In this document: piece by piece, positions 46,376-54,239 of the stretch
Numbering within the stretch: position 1 is the first letter of the stretch
Layout of the letters: each line of letters opens with the position of its first letter
NCBI RefSeq assembly: GCF_010977575.1
Contig: NZ_CP048812.1
Coordinates: 806,001-870,000 of the forward strand
DNA length: 64,000 bases
Source of the DNA: Halomonas socia
GTDB lineage: Bacteria; Pseudomonadota; Gammaproteobacteria; Pseudomonadales; Halomonadaceae
Direction of reading: 5' to 3'
The notes under the pieces: generated by a model
What the model was told of the DNA's origin: nothing
The model's database searches: none
Seen by the model: only the letters and a program-made list of their open reading frames with translations
Made by a program: the position numbers and the translations under genes

Positions 46376-47236
46376 GATATCGCTGCCGCGCTCGCGCAGC
46401 GGCGGAATCGCCACCGGATAAACCGACAGCCGATGATAAAGATCAGCCCGAAAGTGACCTTGCCGCACCGCCTCGGCGAGTTATCGGTTGGTGGCGGCAA
46501 TGACGCGCACGTCCACCCGTCGCGGCGTGTCCTCACCCAGACGCTGCACCTCGCCTTCCTGCAGGGCACGCAGCAGCTTGGCCTGCATCGGGAGAGGAAG
46601 CTCGCCCACTTCATCGAGGAACAAGGCGCCCCCGTGAGCAGCCTCGAAGCGCCCGACCCGCGCGCCAGAGGCGCCGGAGAAGGCTCCCTTGACGTGGCCA
46701 AACAGCTCATTCTCGGCCAACGATTCCGGCAACGCCGCACAGTTGACCTGTACCAACGGCGCAGCGTGACGGACCGAGCAACGGTGCAGACGGCGAGCAA
46801 AGAGCTCCTTGCCCACCCGATCACTGGCATCGAAAGTACCTGCCTCAAGTGCGTCCAGGGTCAAAACTCCCCAGGGTTCACCCTCCACATGCAGGCTGAT
46901 CCCCATGCAATCATGGACCTGCAACGGCTGACCGGGCTGCTGTTCCACCAAGCCATCGTAAGGGTCCGGCAGACTGGCATCCGGTGGAAAAAGCGTGGTG
47001 CAACGGCTGGCGAGGATAGTGGCCAGGCGCGGATGGTGGGCCACTTCGAAGCGCCGCCCTAGTGCCTCACGCACCAGACCTACTACAGCAACTGGTAGCA
47101 GGGCATTTTCCTCCAGCCGCAGCAAACAGACCGCGCCGCAGCGAAAGTCTTCGCACAGAGTCTGTACCAGGCGCTACAGCCGCACTGCGCTGGGCAGGTC
47201 AGTGACCAGATCCGCCAGCAGAGTTTCCTCAAGCAT
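46376..47236 (-). pseudogene. norR: norR remnant (NO-sensing sigma-54 activator)
   Basis: Clear NorR similarity with several lesions. From ATG 47236 it reads LLADLVTDLPSAVRL then an in-frame TAG (47174-47176 region) before [15 protein letters not shown]; the GAF domain follows ([35 protein letters not shown]). After GTFDASD about 90 codons are missing, including the first half of Walker A; only [11 protein letters not shown] remains. The AAA+ part ([48 protein letters not shown]) is followed by in-frame TAA, then [22 protein letters not shown], and ends at RERGSDI. The rest of AAA+ and the HTH are lost. Cannot be functional. Confidence 0.9.
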
Positions 47237-47249
47237 GGTCATAACCACC
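47237..47249. promoter_or_regulatory. NorR box 1
   Basis: GGT-N7-ACC, matching the GT-(N7)-AC core of NorR enhancer sites. It directly abuts the norR start codon. Confidence 0.55.
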
Positions 47250-47255
47250 TTTTTA

Positions 47256-47268
47256 GGTACTTATCACC
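47256..47268. promoter_or_regulatory. NorR box 2
   Basis: A second GGT-N7-ACC, 19 bp from the first. Confidence 0.55.
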
Positions 47269-47280
47269 CCACTCTACCTG

Positions 47281-47293
47281 GGTATTTTCCGCC
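47281..47293. promoter_or_regulatory. Possible NorR box 3
   Basis: GGT-N7-GCC, a half-conserved third site 25 bp from box 2. E. coli norVW also has three such sites. Confidence 0.35.
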
Positions 47294-47333
47294 GTAAAAT
47301 GGATTCCCACCCGTACTCAGCGGGCCTCCCCGG

Positions 47334-47350
47334 CTGGCACGCCCCTTGCA
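47334..47350 (+). promoter_or_regulatory. Sigma-54 promoter of ric
   Basis: CTGGCACG-CCCC-TTGCA matches the -24/-12 consensus (GG at 47336-47337, GC at 47348-47349). The expected start near 47361 leaves a leader of about 33 bases to the ric ATG. Confidence 0.8.
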
Positions 47351-47393
47351 CTGACAACATGAGACTTCCACTCAACTTTACCAGGAGTTTTCC

Positions 47394-48014
47394 ATGAGCC
47401 TGATCGAGCAGAGCATTGGCCACACTGCCCTAACCCTGCCCGGGGCGACCCGGGTGTTCCGTGACCACAACATAGATTTCTGCTGCGGTGGAGGCATCAG
47501 CCTGCGGCAGGCCGCTGAGCTCGAAGGACTACCGAAAGGAGAGCGCGACGAGCGCGACTGGCAGTCTGCCAGTAACAGCGAGCTGATCGAGCATATCCTG
47601 GCTCGCTATCATGACGTTCACCGCAAGCAGCTTCCCGAACTGGTAAAGATGGCTCGCCGCGTCGAGCAAGTCCACGGGGAGCGCGATACCTGCCCCAACG
47701 GCCTGGCCGACCTGCTAACCACCATCCACCAGGAAATGGAGAGCCATATGCAGAAGGAGGAGCAGATCCTTTTCCCGATGCTACGCCAGGACAAGGGCGC
47801 CCAGGCCAAGGGGCCCATCGCCGTGATGCGCCACGAGCATGACGACCACGGTGAAAACCTTGAAAAGGTGATGGCGCTGACCGACAACATCACTCCGCCC
47901 AAAGGCGCCTGCACCACATGGCGCGCGCTATACACCGGACTGCGTGAGTTCCGCGACGACCTGATGCAGCACATCCATCTTGAAAACAATTTACTGTTCG
48001 AGCGCGCCGGCTGA
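47394..48014 (+). CDS. ric: Iron-sulfur cluster repair di-iron protein (RIC/YtfE/ScdA)
   Basis: Repairs Fe-S clusters after NO or oxidative damage. 206 residues; the N-terminal ScdA_N domain carries DFCCGGG (Cys30, Cys31), and the hemerythrin-like domain has di-iron ligands in ILARYHDVHRKQLPEL, EMESHMQKEEQILFP, MRHEHDDHGENL and MQHIHLENNLLFER. Preceded by a sigma-54 promoter with NorR boxes; its natural activator norR next door is dead. Followed by a hemerythrin gene. Confidence 0.93.
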   Translation: MSLIEQSIGHTALTLPGATRVFRDHNIDFCCGGGISLRQAAELEGLPKGERDERDWQSASNSELIEHILARYHDVHRKQLPELVKMARRVEQVHGERDTCPNGLADLLTTIHQEMESHMQKEEQILFPMLRQDKGAQAKGPIAVMRHEHDDHGENLEKVMALTDNITPPKGACTTWRALYTGLREFRDDLMQHIHLENNLLFERAG

Positions 48015-48033
48015 GCCATTCACAGGCGCACGG

Positions 48034-48438
48034 GTGCGTCACCGCGACAAGCTCGAGGTGCTGATCGTGGAGCACCGCCGCATCACGACCTACGGCCGTG
48101 AGCTTGAGGCAACGTTCCTCCGAATGGCAGACCAGACGCCACAAACCGAGGCTGATACCAACCTTCTCAATCTGACCCTCGCCTTCAGCGAGCTCTACCA
48201 CCACCACCTGCACAGCGAGAATCGCCACATCTATCCACTGGTCGAGCGCTGCATCCCCGCCAAGGAGCTGGATGATCTGGCGTCAGGCTTCTGGGTTTCG
48301 AGCCCCAAGGAAGACAGCCACAGCTTTCAACGGCTTTACCAAAGAATCGCCGACCGGCATACCGGGCTGAGCTTGGGCCACGCGGAGCAGGCAGACTTCT
48401 GCCCGCTCTGCGATGCCAAACCGACTGCTTCTCATTAA
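48034..48438 (+). CDS. Hemerythrin-like domain protein
   Basis: About 134 residues from GTG 48034; the frame is open back to TTG 47980 inside ric, so the start is uncertain. Helical, with candidate metal ligands in VEHRRITTYGRELE, ELYHHHLHSENRHIYPLVE and a C-terminal DFCPLCDAKPTASH with CxxC. Immediately follows ric and is probably cotranscribed and translationally coupled. Likely an iron or NO/O2-binding partner; function not known. Confidence 0.72.
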   Translation: MRHRDKLEVLIVEHRRITTYGRELEATFLRMADQTPQTEADTNLLNLTLAFSELYHHHLHSENRHIYPLVERCIPAKELDDLASGFWVSSPKEDSHSFQRLYQRIADRHTGLSLGHAEQADFCPLCDAKPTASH

Positions 48439-48504
48439 TCCAGAAATCAGACGATAAAAAGATACCCCCCACTGGCATCGCCCTCGTAGGGACATTGAAC
48501 TGGT

Positions 48505-48684
48505 CTAATCGGAGAGGACATCTCGGTCATAATAGAACTTCATGTAAACAATGCCCGGGGTCAACACCAACCGCCAGGCCAGCTCTACCTCTTCATCGAA
48601 CTGCTCATCGAAGTCTCGAGCAGTGTCGATCAGGGTCTCGAGCCAGAGATCGTAGAGCCTTGGGGCGATATCGAGGCGTACACG
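48505..48684 (-). pseudogene. Globin C-terminal remnant (tentative)
   Basis: Leftward frame reading RVRLDIAPRLYDLWLETL, then RDFDEQFDEEVELAWR and PGIVYMKFYYDRDVLSD before a stop. This resembles the last third of a bacterial single-domain globin. There is no start codon or haem-pocket half; a MDVERLFDASY piece in another frame just upstream may be a frame-shifted continuation. The gap between the hemerythrin and ubiU genes (48439-48913) otherwise holds only the ubiU promoter. Confidence 0.4.
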
Positions 48685-48841
48685 TAACTCGCATCGAACA
48701 AACGCTCAACGTCCATGGCCACCCCACCTGGCGAGCATGCCTGATCCAAGCCTGGGCCAGACACAGGCGTCGAGCCATGTCGGGCGTTTTCCTCTTGCCC
48801 TGGGTATACCTACGGCAGGGTATCTACAAATGTCCTTCGCT

Positions 48842-48855
48842 ATGATCAGCGTCAA
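48842..48855. promoter_or_regulatory. FNR/Dnr box and promoter of ubiU
   Basis: ATGAT-CAGC-GTCAA, 9 of 10 to a Dnr-type TTGAT-N4-GTCAA. Downstream TCGACTAGCAT (from 48873) should hold the -10. The whole arrangement is repeated near 53862. Confidence 0.6.
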
Positions 48856-48913
48856 AGGCCGCCAGGGAAAGGTCGACTAGCATAGTCGGGGTTCCCACGA
48901 CAGGAGGCTCACC

Positions 48914-49908
48914 ATGGAGCTCGTCTGCCCCGCTGGCAACCTGCCCGCCCTGAAGCGCGCCGTGGATGAAGGGGCCGATGCCGTCTATTTCGGCTTCCAG
49001 AATACGACCAACGCCCGCCAGTTCGCCGGGCTCAACTTCACCGAGAAACGCGCGCGTGAGGGAATCGACTACGCCCACGCCCGTGGCAAGCGGGTATTCT
49101 GCGCCATCAACACCTATCCGCAGCCGGACGGCTGGGCAATGTGGGCCCGTGCCGTGGACCAGGCCGCCGATCAGGGCGTCGACGCCCTGATCATGGCCGA
49201 CATGGGCCTGCTCGACTATGCTGCCCGCCGCCACCCGGATCTCGCCCGCCACCTCTCGGTGCAGGGGTCGGCAACCAGCCACGAGGCACTACGCTTCTAC
49301 CACGCCCAGTTCGGCATCAAGCGCGCCGTGCTGCCACGGGTGCTTTCCATGAGCCAGGTGCGTGACCTGGCGAAACAGAGCCCCGTGGAGCTGGAGGTTT
49401 TCGCTTTCGGCAGCCTGTGCATCATGGCTGAGGGGCGCTGTTATCTCTCGTCTTACCTCACCGGGGAGTCGCCAAACACCCGCGGCGTCTGCTCGCCGGC
49501 CGCCCATGTGCGCTGGGAGGAGACCCCGAGGGCCTGGAGTCGCGGCTGAACGGGGTGCTGATCGATCGCTATCGCGAGGGCGAGAACGCCGGCTACCCCA
49601 CCCTGTGCAAAGGACGATTCGAGGTGGGCGGCGAGACCTACCACGCCATCGAGGAGCCGACCAGCCTCAACACCCTGGAGCTGCTGCCCGAGCTATCGGA
49701 GCTTGGCATCAGCGCGGTGAAGATCGAGGGCCGCCAGCGCAGCCCGGCCTATGTGTCCAAGGTGGCCGGCATCTGGCGCCAGGCCCTGGACCGCCTGGCA
49801 GGGGCCCCGGGCCGCTTCCACACCGATCCCGCCTGGATGATCGGCCTCGGCGAGGTCTCAGAGGGCAGCACCACCACCCTGGGCGCCTACGAGCGCCGCT
49901 GGAAATAG
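48914..49908 (+). CDS. ubiU: Oxygen-independent ubiquinone hydroxylation protein UbiU (frame interrupted)
   Basis: U32-family [4Fe-4S] protein that with UbiV hydroxylates ubiquinone precursors without O2. The first frame gives MELVCPAGNLPALKRAVDEGADAVYFG to VCSPAAHVRWEETP; one extra C in the run 49524-49527 continues EGLESRLNGVLIDRYREGENAGYPTLC to the end, about 331 residues as in E. coli YhbU. Cluster cysteines occur in GRCYLSSYLTGESPNTRGVC and YPTLCKGRF. One-base homopolymer loss again. An FNR/Dnr box precedes it; ubiV follows by 9 bp. Confidence 0.9.
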
Positions 49909-49917
49909 GAGAGCGCC

Positions 49918-50834
49918 ATGTCCCCCTTCAATCCCTGCAGCTGTCGCTGGGCCCGGTGCTCTTCTATTGGACCCGCGAGCGCTACGCCGACTTCTATCGC
50001 GAAGCCGCCGACTGGCCGGTGGAGATCGTTCATCTGGGCGAGTCGGTGTGTTCGCGCCGCCGCGACATGAAGCTCGACGACTGGATGGGCATCGGCCGCG
50101 AGCTGACCCAGAGCGGCAAGCAGGTGATGCTGTCGAGCCAGACCCTGATCGAATCCGAGGCCGACCTGCGCGACCTGCGCAAGCTGTGCGACAACGGTGA
50201 ATTCATCGTCGAGGCCAACGACCAGAGCGCCCTGCAGCGCCTCTCGGCGGCGGGTCTGCCCTTCGTGGCTGGTGCGGCGCTCAACCTCTACAACCCGACG
50301 ACACTCGCGGTACTCGCACGCGCCGGCATGCAGCGCTGGGAGGCGCCGGTGGAGATGTCCCGCACGGATCTTGCCCGGCTGCTCGACGACTGCCGCACGG
50401 AAGGGCTGGACCACCCCTGCGAGGTGTTCGCCTACGGCCATCTTCCGCTAGCCTGGTCGTCGCGCTGCTTTACCGCGCGGCGCCACCAGAATCCCAAGGA
50501 CCGCTGCCAGTTCGTCTGCCAGAAGTATCCCGAGGGGCTGCCGCTGCGCTCCCAGGAGTCGAAGGAGGTGTTCACGCTCAACGGCATCCAGACCCTCTCC
50601 GGTGCCTGCCAGGACCTGCGCCACGGGCTTCCCGACATGGCCGAGATGGGCGTCGGCGTGGCCCGCCTGAGCCCCCGCGCGGACGGCATGGCCGAGGTCG
50701 TCGCCGCCTTCGACGCCGCCCGCCGCGGCGAGCTGCCGGCCCCCGATCCGCTGACCCTGGTCGAGGCCGAGGTCTGCGACGGCTACTGGCACGGACGCCC
50801 CGGCATGATTAACACCTACGCCGCTGCCGACTGA
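49918..50834 (+). CDS. ubiV: Oxygen-independent ubiquinone hydroxylation protein UbiV (frame interrupted)
   Basis: Partner of UbiU. The ATG at 49918 (GGAGAGCG upstream) opens MSP, but the C run 49922-49926 must gain one base to read MSPLQSLQLSLGPVLFYW and on through the intact frame to 50834 (about 305 residues; E. coli YhbV 292). The four cluster cysteines are visible: one in ESVCSRRRDM and three in SRCFTARRHQNPKDRCQFVC, with 13- and 4-residue spacing as in UbiV. Ends before a hairpin. Confidence 0.88.
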
Positions 50835-50879
50835 GGCGACCGACAGCCCCGCCGCTGCCTGCTACCGGGCAGCCTTTCA

Positions 50880-50911
50880 CAGCGGGCCCCGTCACTCGAG
50901 GGGGCCCACTG
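50880..50911 (+). terminator. Hairpin after ubiV
   Basis: CAGCGGGCCCC (50880-50890) pairs with GGGGCCCACTG (50901-50911) apart from one mismatch, with a 10-base loop. Confidence 0.6.
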
Positions 50912-51003
50912 TCGTTCATATCTCCGCTCCCCCTCACCTCGCAATCTGGCCTTTTTCTGACCTGGATCATTCCTTCCAGCCGCCTTAGCCTCTAGCCTTA
51001 ATG

Positions 51004-51019
51004 ACACAACATATAGTGC
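51004..51019. promoter_or_regulatory. NrdR box 1 upstream of nrdD
   Basis: ACACAACATATAGTGC matches the NrdR consensus (acaCwAtATaTwGwgt) at 14 of 16 positions and contains a TATAGT that could be the -10. Confidence 0.65.
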
Positions 51020-51034
51020 TAAATAGAAACACAA

Positions 51035-51050
51035 TCCCCATATATAGGGA
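51035..51050. promoter_or_regulatory. NrdR box 2 upstream of nrdD
   Basis: TCCCCATATATAGGGA keeps the AT core (11 of 16) and is centred exactly 31 bp from box 1, the usual spacing of paired NrdR boxes. Confidence 0.5.
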
Positions 51051-51057
51051 GATAGCG

Positions 51058-52797
51058 GTGAACACCCCCTCCAGCCGCCAGGCCGGCAAGCGCCACGTCG
51101 AGGTCGCCTCGACGATCAACGAATACCTCCAGCGCGCCGACTGGCGCGTGCACGCCAACGCCAACCAGGGCTACTCCCTGGGCGGGTTGATCCTCAACGT
51201 CTCGGGCAAACTGATCGCCAACTACTGGCTCGATGAGGTCTACCCGGCGGCGGTGGGCACCGCCCACCGCAAGGGCGACCTGCATATCCACGATCTGGAC
51301 ATGCTCGGCGGCTACTGCGCCGGCTGGTCGCTGCGCACCCTGCTGATCGAAGGCTTCAACGGCGTGCCGGGTCGCGCCGAGAGCGCCCCGCCGCGCCATC
51401 TCTCCAGCGCCCTTGGGCAGATGGTCAACTTCCTCGGCACCCTGCAGAACGAGTGGGCCGGCGCCCAGGCCTTCAGCTCCTTCGACACCTACCTGGCGCC
51501 CTACGTGCGCAAGGACGGGCTGGACTACCAAGCAGTGAAGCAGGCGGTGCAGGAGTTCATCTACAACCTCAACGTGCCGTCGCGCTGGGGCAGCCAGACC
51601 CCCTTCACCAACCTCACCTTCGACTGGGTGTGCCCGGCGGACCTGCGCGACCAGGTGCCGATCATAGGCGGCGAGGAGCAGCCCTTCAGCTACGGCGAGC
51701 TGCAGGCCGAGATGGACCTGATCAACCGCGCCTACCTGGAGGTGATGGAGGCCGGCGACCGCCAGGGGCGGGTGTTCACCTTCCCGATTCCCACCTATAA
51801 CATCACCACCGACTTCGACTGGGAGAGTGACAACGCCGAGCGGCTGTTCGCGCTGACCGCCAAGTACGGGTTGCCCTACTTCCAGAACTTCCTCAACTCG
51901 GACCTGGAGCCGCACATGGTGCGCTCCATGTGCTGCCGCCTGCAGCTCGATCTCACCGAGCTGCTCAAGCGCGGCAACGGCCTGTTCGGCAGCGCCGAAC
52001 AGACCGGCTCGCTGGGCGTGGTAACCGTCAACTGCGCGCGACTGGGCTACCGCTTCGCCGGCGACCGGGCAGGGCTTTTATACGAGCTTGACCGGCTACT
52101 GGCGCTGGGCCGCGACAGCCTGGAGCTCAAGCGCAGCTGCATCCAGCAGTGGATGGATGAGGGGCTCTACCCCTACAGCCAGCGCTACCTGGGCACCCTG
52201 CGTAACCACTTCTCGACCCTGGGGGTGAACGGCCTCAACGAGATGGTGCGCAACTTCTCCGACGACCGTTTCGATATCGCCAACGCGGAGGGGCAGCAAC
52301 TGGCCCTGGACCTGCTCGACCACGTACGCGGGCGAATGCAGGAATTCCAGGAGCAGACCGGCCACCTCTACAACCTGGAGGCGACCCCGGCGGAGGGCAC
52401 CACCTACCGCTTCGCCCGAGCCGACCAGAGGCAGTTTCCCGGCATTCTGCAGGCCGGAACGCCGGAGACCCCCTATTACACCAACTCGAGCCAACTGCCG
52501 GTGGGCCATACCGACGACCCCTTCGAGGCGCTGATACATCAGGACCCGCTGCAGACCCGCTACACTGGCGGCACGGTGCTGCACCTGTACATGCGCGAGA
52601 GGCTCTCCAGCGCTGCGGCCTGCCGGAAGCTGGTGCACACCGCCCTGTCACGCTTCCGCCTGCCCTATATCACCGTCACCCCCACCTTTTCGATCTGCCC
52701 GGTACACGGCTACCTGGCCGGCGAACACGAGTTCTGCCCGAAGTGCGACGAAGCGCTTCTAGCACAACAAGCCAGCCGGGTCGAGGCAACGGCCTGA
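51058..52797 (+). CDS. nrdD: Anaerobic ribonucleoside-triphosphate reductase, large part without glycyl-radical segment
   Basis: Class III ribonucleotide reductase for dNTP synthesis without O2. GTG 51058 (GGGAG 6 bp upstream) is chosen; the ATG at 51001 would place both NrdR boxes and the -10 inside the gene. 579 residues, no ATP-cone. Marks: HIHDLDMLGGYCAGW (Cys87), FTNLTFDW, VRSMCCRLQLDL, NLEATPAEGTTYR, and the zinc-site motif ICPVHGYLAGEHEFCPKC near the end. It then stops, whereas homologous proteins run on to the glycyl radical motif; that segment is the next small gene. Confidence 0.9.
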   Translation: MNTPSSRQAGKRHVEVASTINEYLQRADWRVHANANQGYSLGGLILNVSGKLIANYWLDEVYPAAVGTAHRKGDLHIHDLDMLGGYCAGWSLRTLLIEGFNGVPGRAESAPPRHLSSALGQMVNFLGTLQNEWAGAQAFSSFDTYLAPYVRKDGLDYQAVKQAVQEFIYNLNVPSRWGSQTPFTNLTFDWVCPADLRDQVPIIGGEEQPFSYGELQAEMDLINRAYLEVMEAGDRQGRVFTFPIPTYNITTDFDWESDNAERLFALTAKYGLPYFQNFLNSDLEPHMVRSMCCRLQLDLTELLKRGNGLFGSAEQTGSLGVVTVNCARLGYRFAGDRAGLLYELDRLLALGRDSLELKRSCIQQWMDEGLYPYSQRYLGTLRNHFSTLGVNGLNEMVRNFSDDRFDIANAEGQQLALDLLDHVRGRMQEFQEQTGHLYNLEATPAEGTTYRFARADQRQFPGILQAGTPETPYYTNSSQLPVGHTDDPFEALIHQDPLQTRYTGGTVLHLYMRERLSSAAACRKLVHTALSRFRLPYITVTPTFSICPVHGYLAGEHEFCPKCDEALLAQQASRVEATA

Positions 52798-52835
52798 GAC
52801 CGGCTTTCCCCCTGCCACCTAACCAGGAGCACGAT

Positions 52836-53000
52836 ATGCGTCAGATGGATACCACCACCCTGCCCACCGCACAGCGCCAGCGCTGCGAGGTCTGGACCCG
52901 AGTAATGGGCTATCACCGCCCAGTCAGCCAGTTCAACGTCGGCAAACGCGCCGAACATCGCGAGCGCTGCCATTTCCGCGAAGACACCGGCGACCGCTAG
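52836..53000 (+). CDS. nrdD: Separate glycyl-radical segment of NrdD
   Basis: 54 residues that correspond to the C-terminal end of NrdD: RCEVWTRVMGYHRPV with the radical site Gly25 in RVMGY, then FNVGKRAEHRER. It has its own ATG with AGGAG at 52825-52829, 38 bp after the nrdD stop and in a different frame, so it is translated separately as the sequence stands. A single added base before 52797 would fuse it to nrdD through a proline-rich linker; the lower third-position GC of the gap (9 of 14 codons) and the clean ribosome site argue that the gap is real non-coding DNA. Would have to dock onto the large part for activation by NrdG. Confidence 0.82.
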   Translation: MRQMDTTTLPTAQRQRCEVWTRVMGYHRPVSQFNVGKRAEHRERCHFREDTGDR

Positions 53001-53057
53001 TCGCACCACGCCCTCGACAGGCCGGGCTCCCTCGGGGCCCGGCATGGACACCCCGCC

Positions 53058-53813
53058 ATGCTCACCACTGAATCCTCTTTCAGCCCTTCCGCCGGCAGCA
53101 CCCAGGACCCGCTTCGCCTGCCGGTGGCCGGGCTAACGCCGATGACCACCCTGGACTACCCCGGTCACCTGGCCTGCGTGATCTTCCTGCAGGGCTGTCC
53201 GCTGCGCTGCGGCTACTGCCACAACCCCGGCATGCTCGCCTCCCGTCGGGGCGAGCTCGGCGAGTGGGCCGAGATCGAGGCCTTTCTGAGAAAGCGCCGG
53301 GGCCTGCTGGAGGGCGTGGTCTTCAGCGGCGGCGAGCCTACGCTCCATGCCGAGCTACCCACCGCGGTGGAGCGGGCCAAGGCGCTCGGCTTCAAGGTCG
53401 GCCTACATACGGCCGGTGTCTATCCGCGGCGCCTGCGGGCGCTGCTGCCCTGGCTCGACTGGGTAGGCTTGGACGTAAAGGGCCTGACCGATGACATCGA
53501 CCGCATCGTCGGACGCCGCGGCATGGCTCCCCCGCATGAGCACAGCCTGGCGCTGCTGCTGAACAGCGGTATTGCATTCGAGTGTCGCACCACGGTGCAC
53601 TGGCGCGACTTCGACCTGGAACGCCTGCGCCGGCTGGCCCTGGATCTCGCCGAGCGCGGCGCCACCCACTACGCGATCCAGCTGGCCCGCACCGGCCAGT
53701 GCCTGGATGCCCGCTACGCCGCACCGGTGCCGGGCGCTCCGACAACCTCAGAGGTAGAGGCGCTTGTCAGCGAACTGCGCCCCAACTTTCAAAGGCTGAC
53801 CCTACGACAGTGA
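53058..53813 (+). CDS. nrdG: Anaerobic ribonucleotide reductase activating protein NrdG
   Basis: Radical SAM activase that makes the glycyl radical. 251 residues; Cys47, Cys51, Cys54 in QGCPLRCGYCHNPGM; GGEPTLH; GLHTAGVYP; LDVKGLTDDIDRIVGRRG. Longer than E. coli NrdG (154), like the Pseudomonas-type activases. 57 bp after the glycyl-radical gene. Confidence 0.92.
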   Translation: MLTTESSFSPSAGSTQDPLRLPVAGLTPMTTLDYPGHLACVIFLQGCPLRCGYCHNPGMLASRRGELGEWAEIEAFLRKRRGLLEGVVFSGGEPTLHAELPTAVERAKALGFKVGLHTAGVYPRRLRALLPWLDWVGLDVKGLTDDIDRIVGRRGMAPPHEHSLALLLNSGIAFECRTTVHWRDFDLERLRRLALDLAERGATHYAIQLARTGQCLDARYAAPVPGAPTTSEVEALVSELRPNFQRLTLRQ

Positions 53814-53861
53814 TATCACGCTGGTTCGCCGAGCCCCCAATGCGGTAAAGCACGCTCGCTT

Positions 53862-53875
53862 ATGACGACCGTCAA
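53862..53875. promoter_or_regulatory. Second copy of the FNR/Dnr-type promoter
   Basis: ATGAC-GACC-GTCAA followed 22 bp later by TCGACTAGCAT, the same elements and spacing as before ubiU (48842). It now drives only a broken nrdG copy. Confidence 0.5.
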
Positions 53876-53932
53876 AGGGCGCGGTCGGCGGATCGACTAG
53901 CATGGTCACACCGTCGACACACGAGCCTCCCC

Positions 53933-54198
53933 ATGCATCTGGAAGCCACTCTCCTACCCTCGCCCCGCCTGCCCATTGCCGGACTGACCGCTGCCAGCAC
54001 CACGGCCTTTACGGGCCGGCTGGCGGCGGTGGTCTACCTGCAGGGCTGTCCGCTGAGCTGTGGCTGGCAGTGGGCCTGCATACCGCCGGCCCCTACCCGG
54101 AGCGCCTGGAAACGCTACTGTCGCTACTCGACTGGGTGGCCCTCGACGTCAAGGGGCGTGGCGATGAGTTCGACCGGATCGTCGGGCGACGCGGCTGA
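53933..54198 (+). pseudogene. nrdG: Second nrdG copy, truncated and deleted
   Basis: Starts MHLEATLLPSPRLPIAGLT and reaches VVYLQGCPLSCG, then lacks about 60 codons (third cluster cysteine, GGEP region) and changes frame into LAVGLHTAGPYPERLETL, LSLLDWVALDVKG and DEFDRIVGRRG before a TGA. The matching parts parallel intact nrdG at 53058. No product can be active. Confidence 0.85.
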
Positions 54199-54239
54199 TA
54201 CCACCGTCGATCAGTATGTGACGCTTGACTGCATCACGC

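Noticed and set aside
51001-51057. ATG 51001 as the nrdD start
   Set aside because: The extra 19 codons overlap two NrdR boxes and a -10 and have no ribosome site, while GTG 51058 has GGGAG at the right distance.
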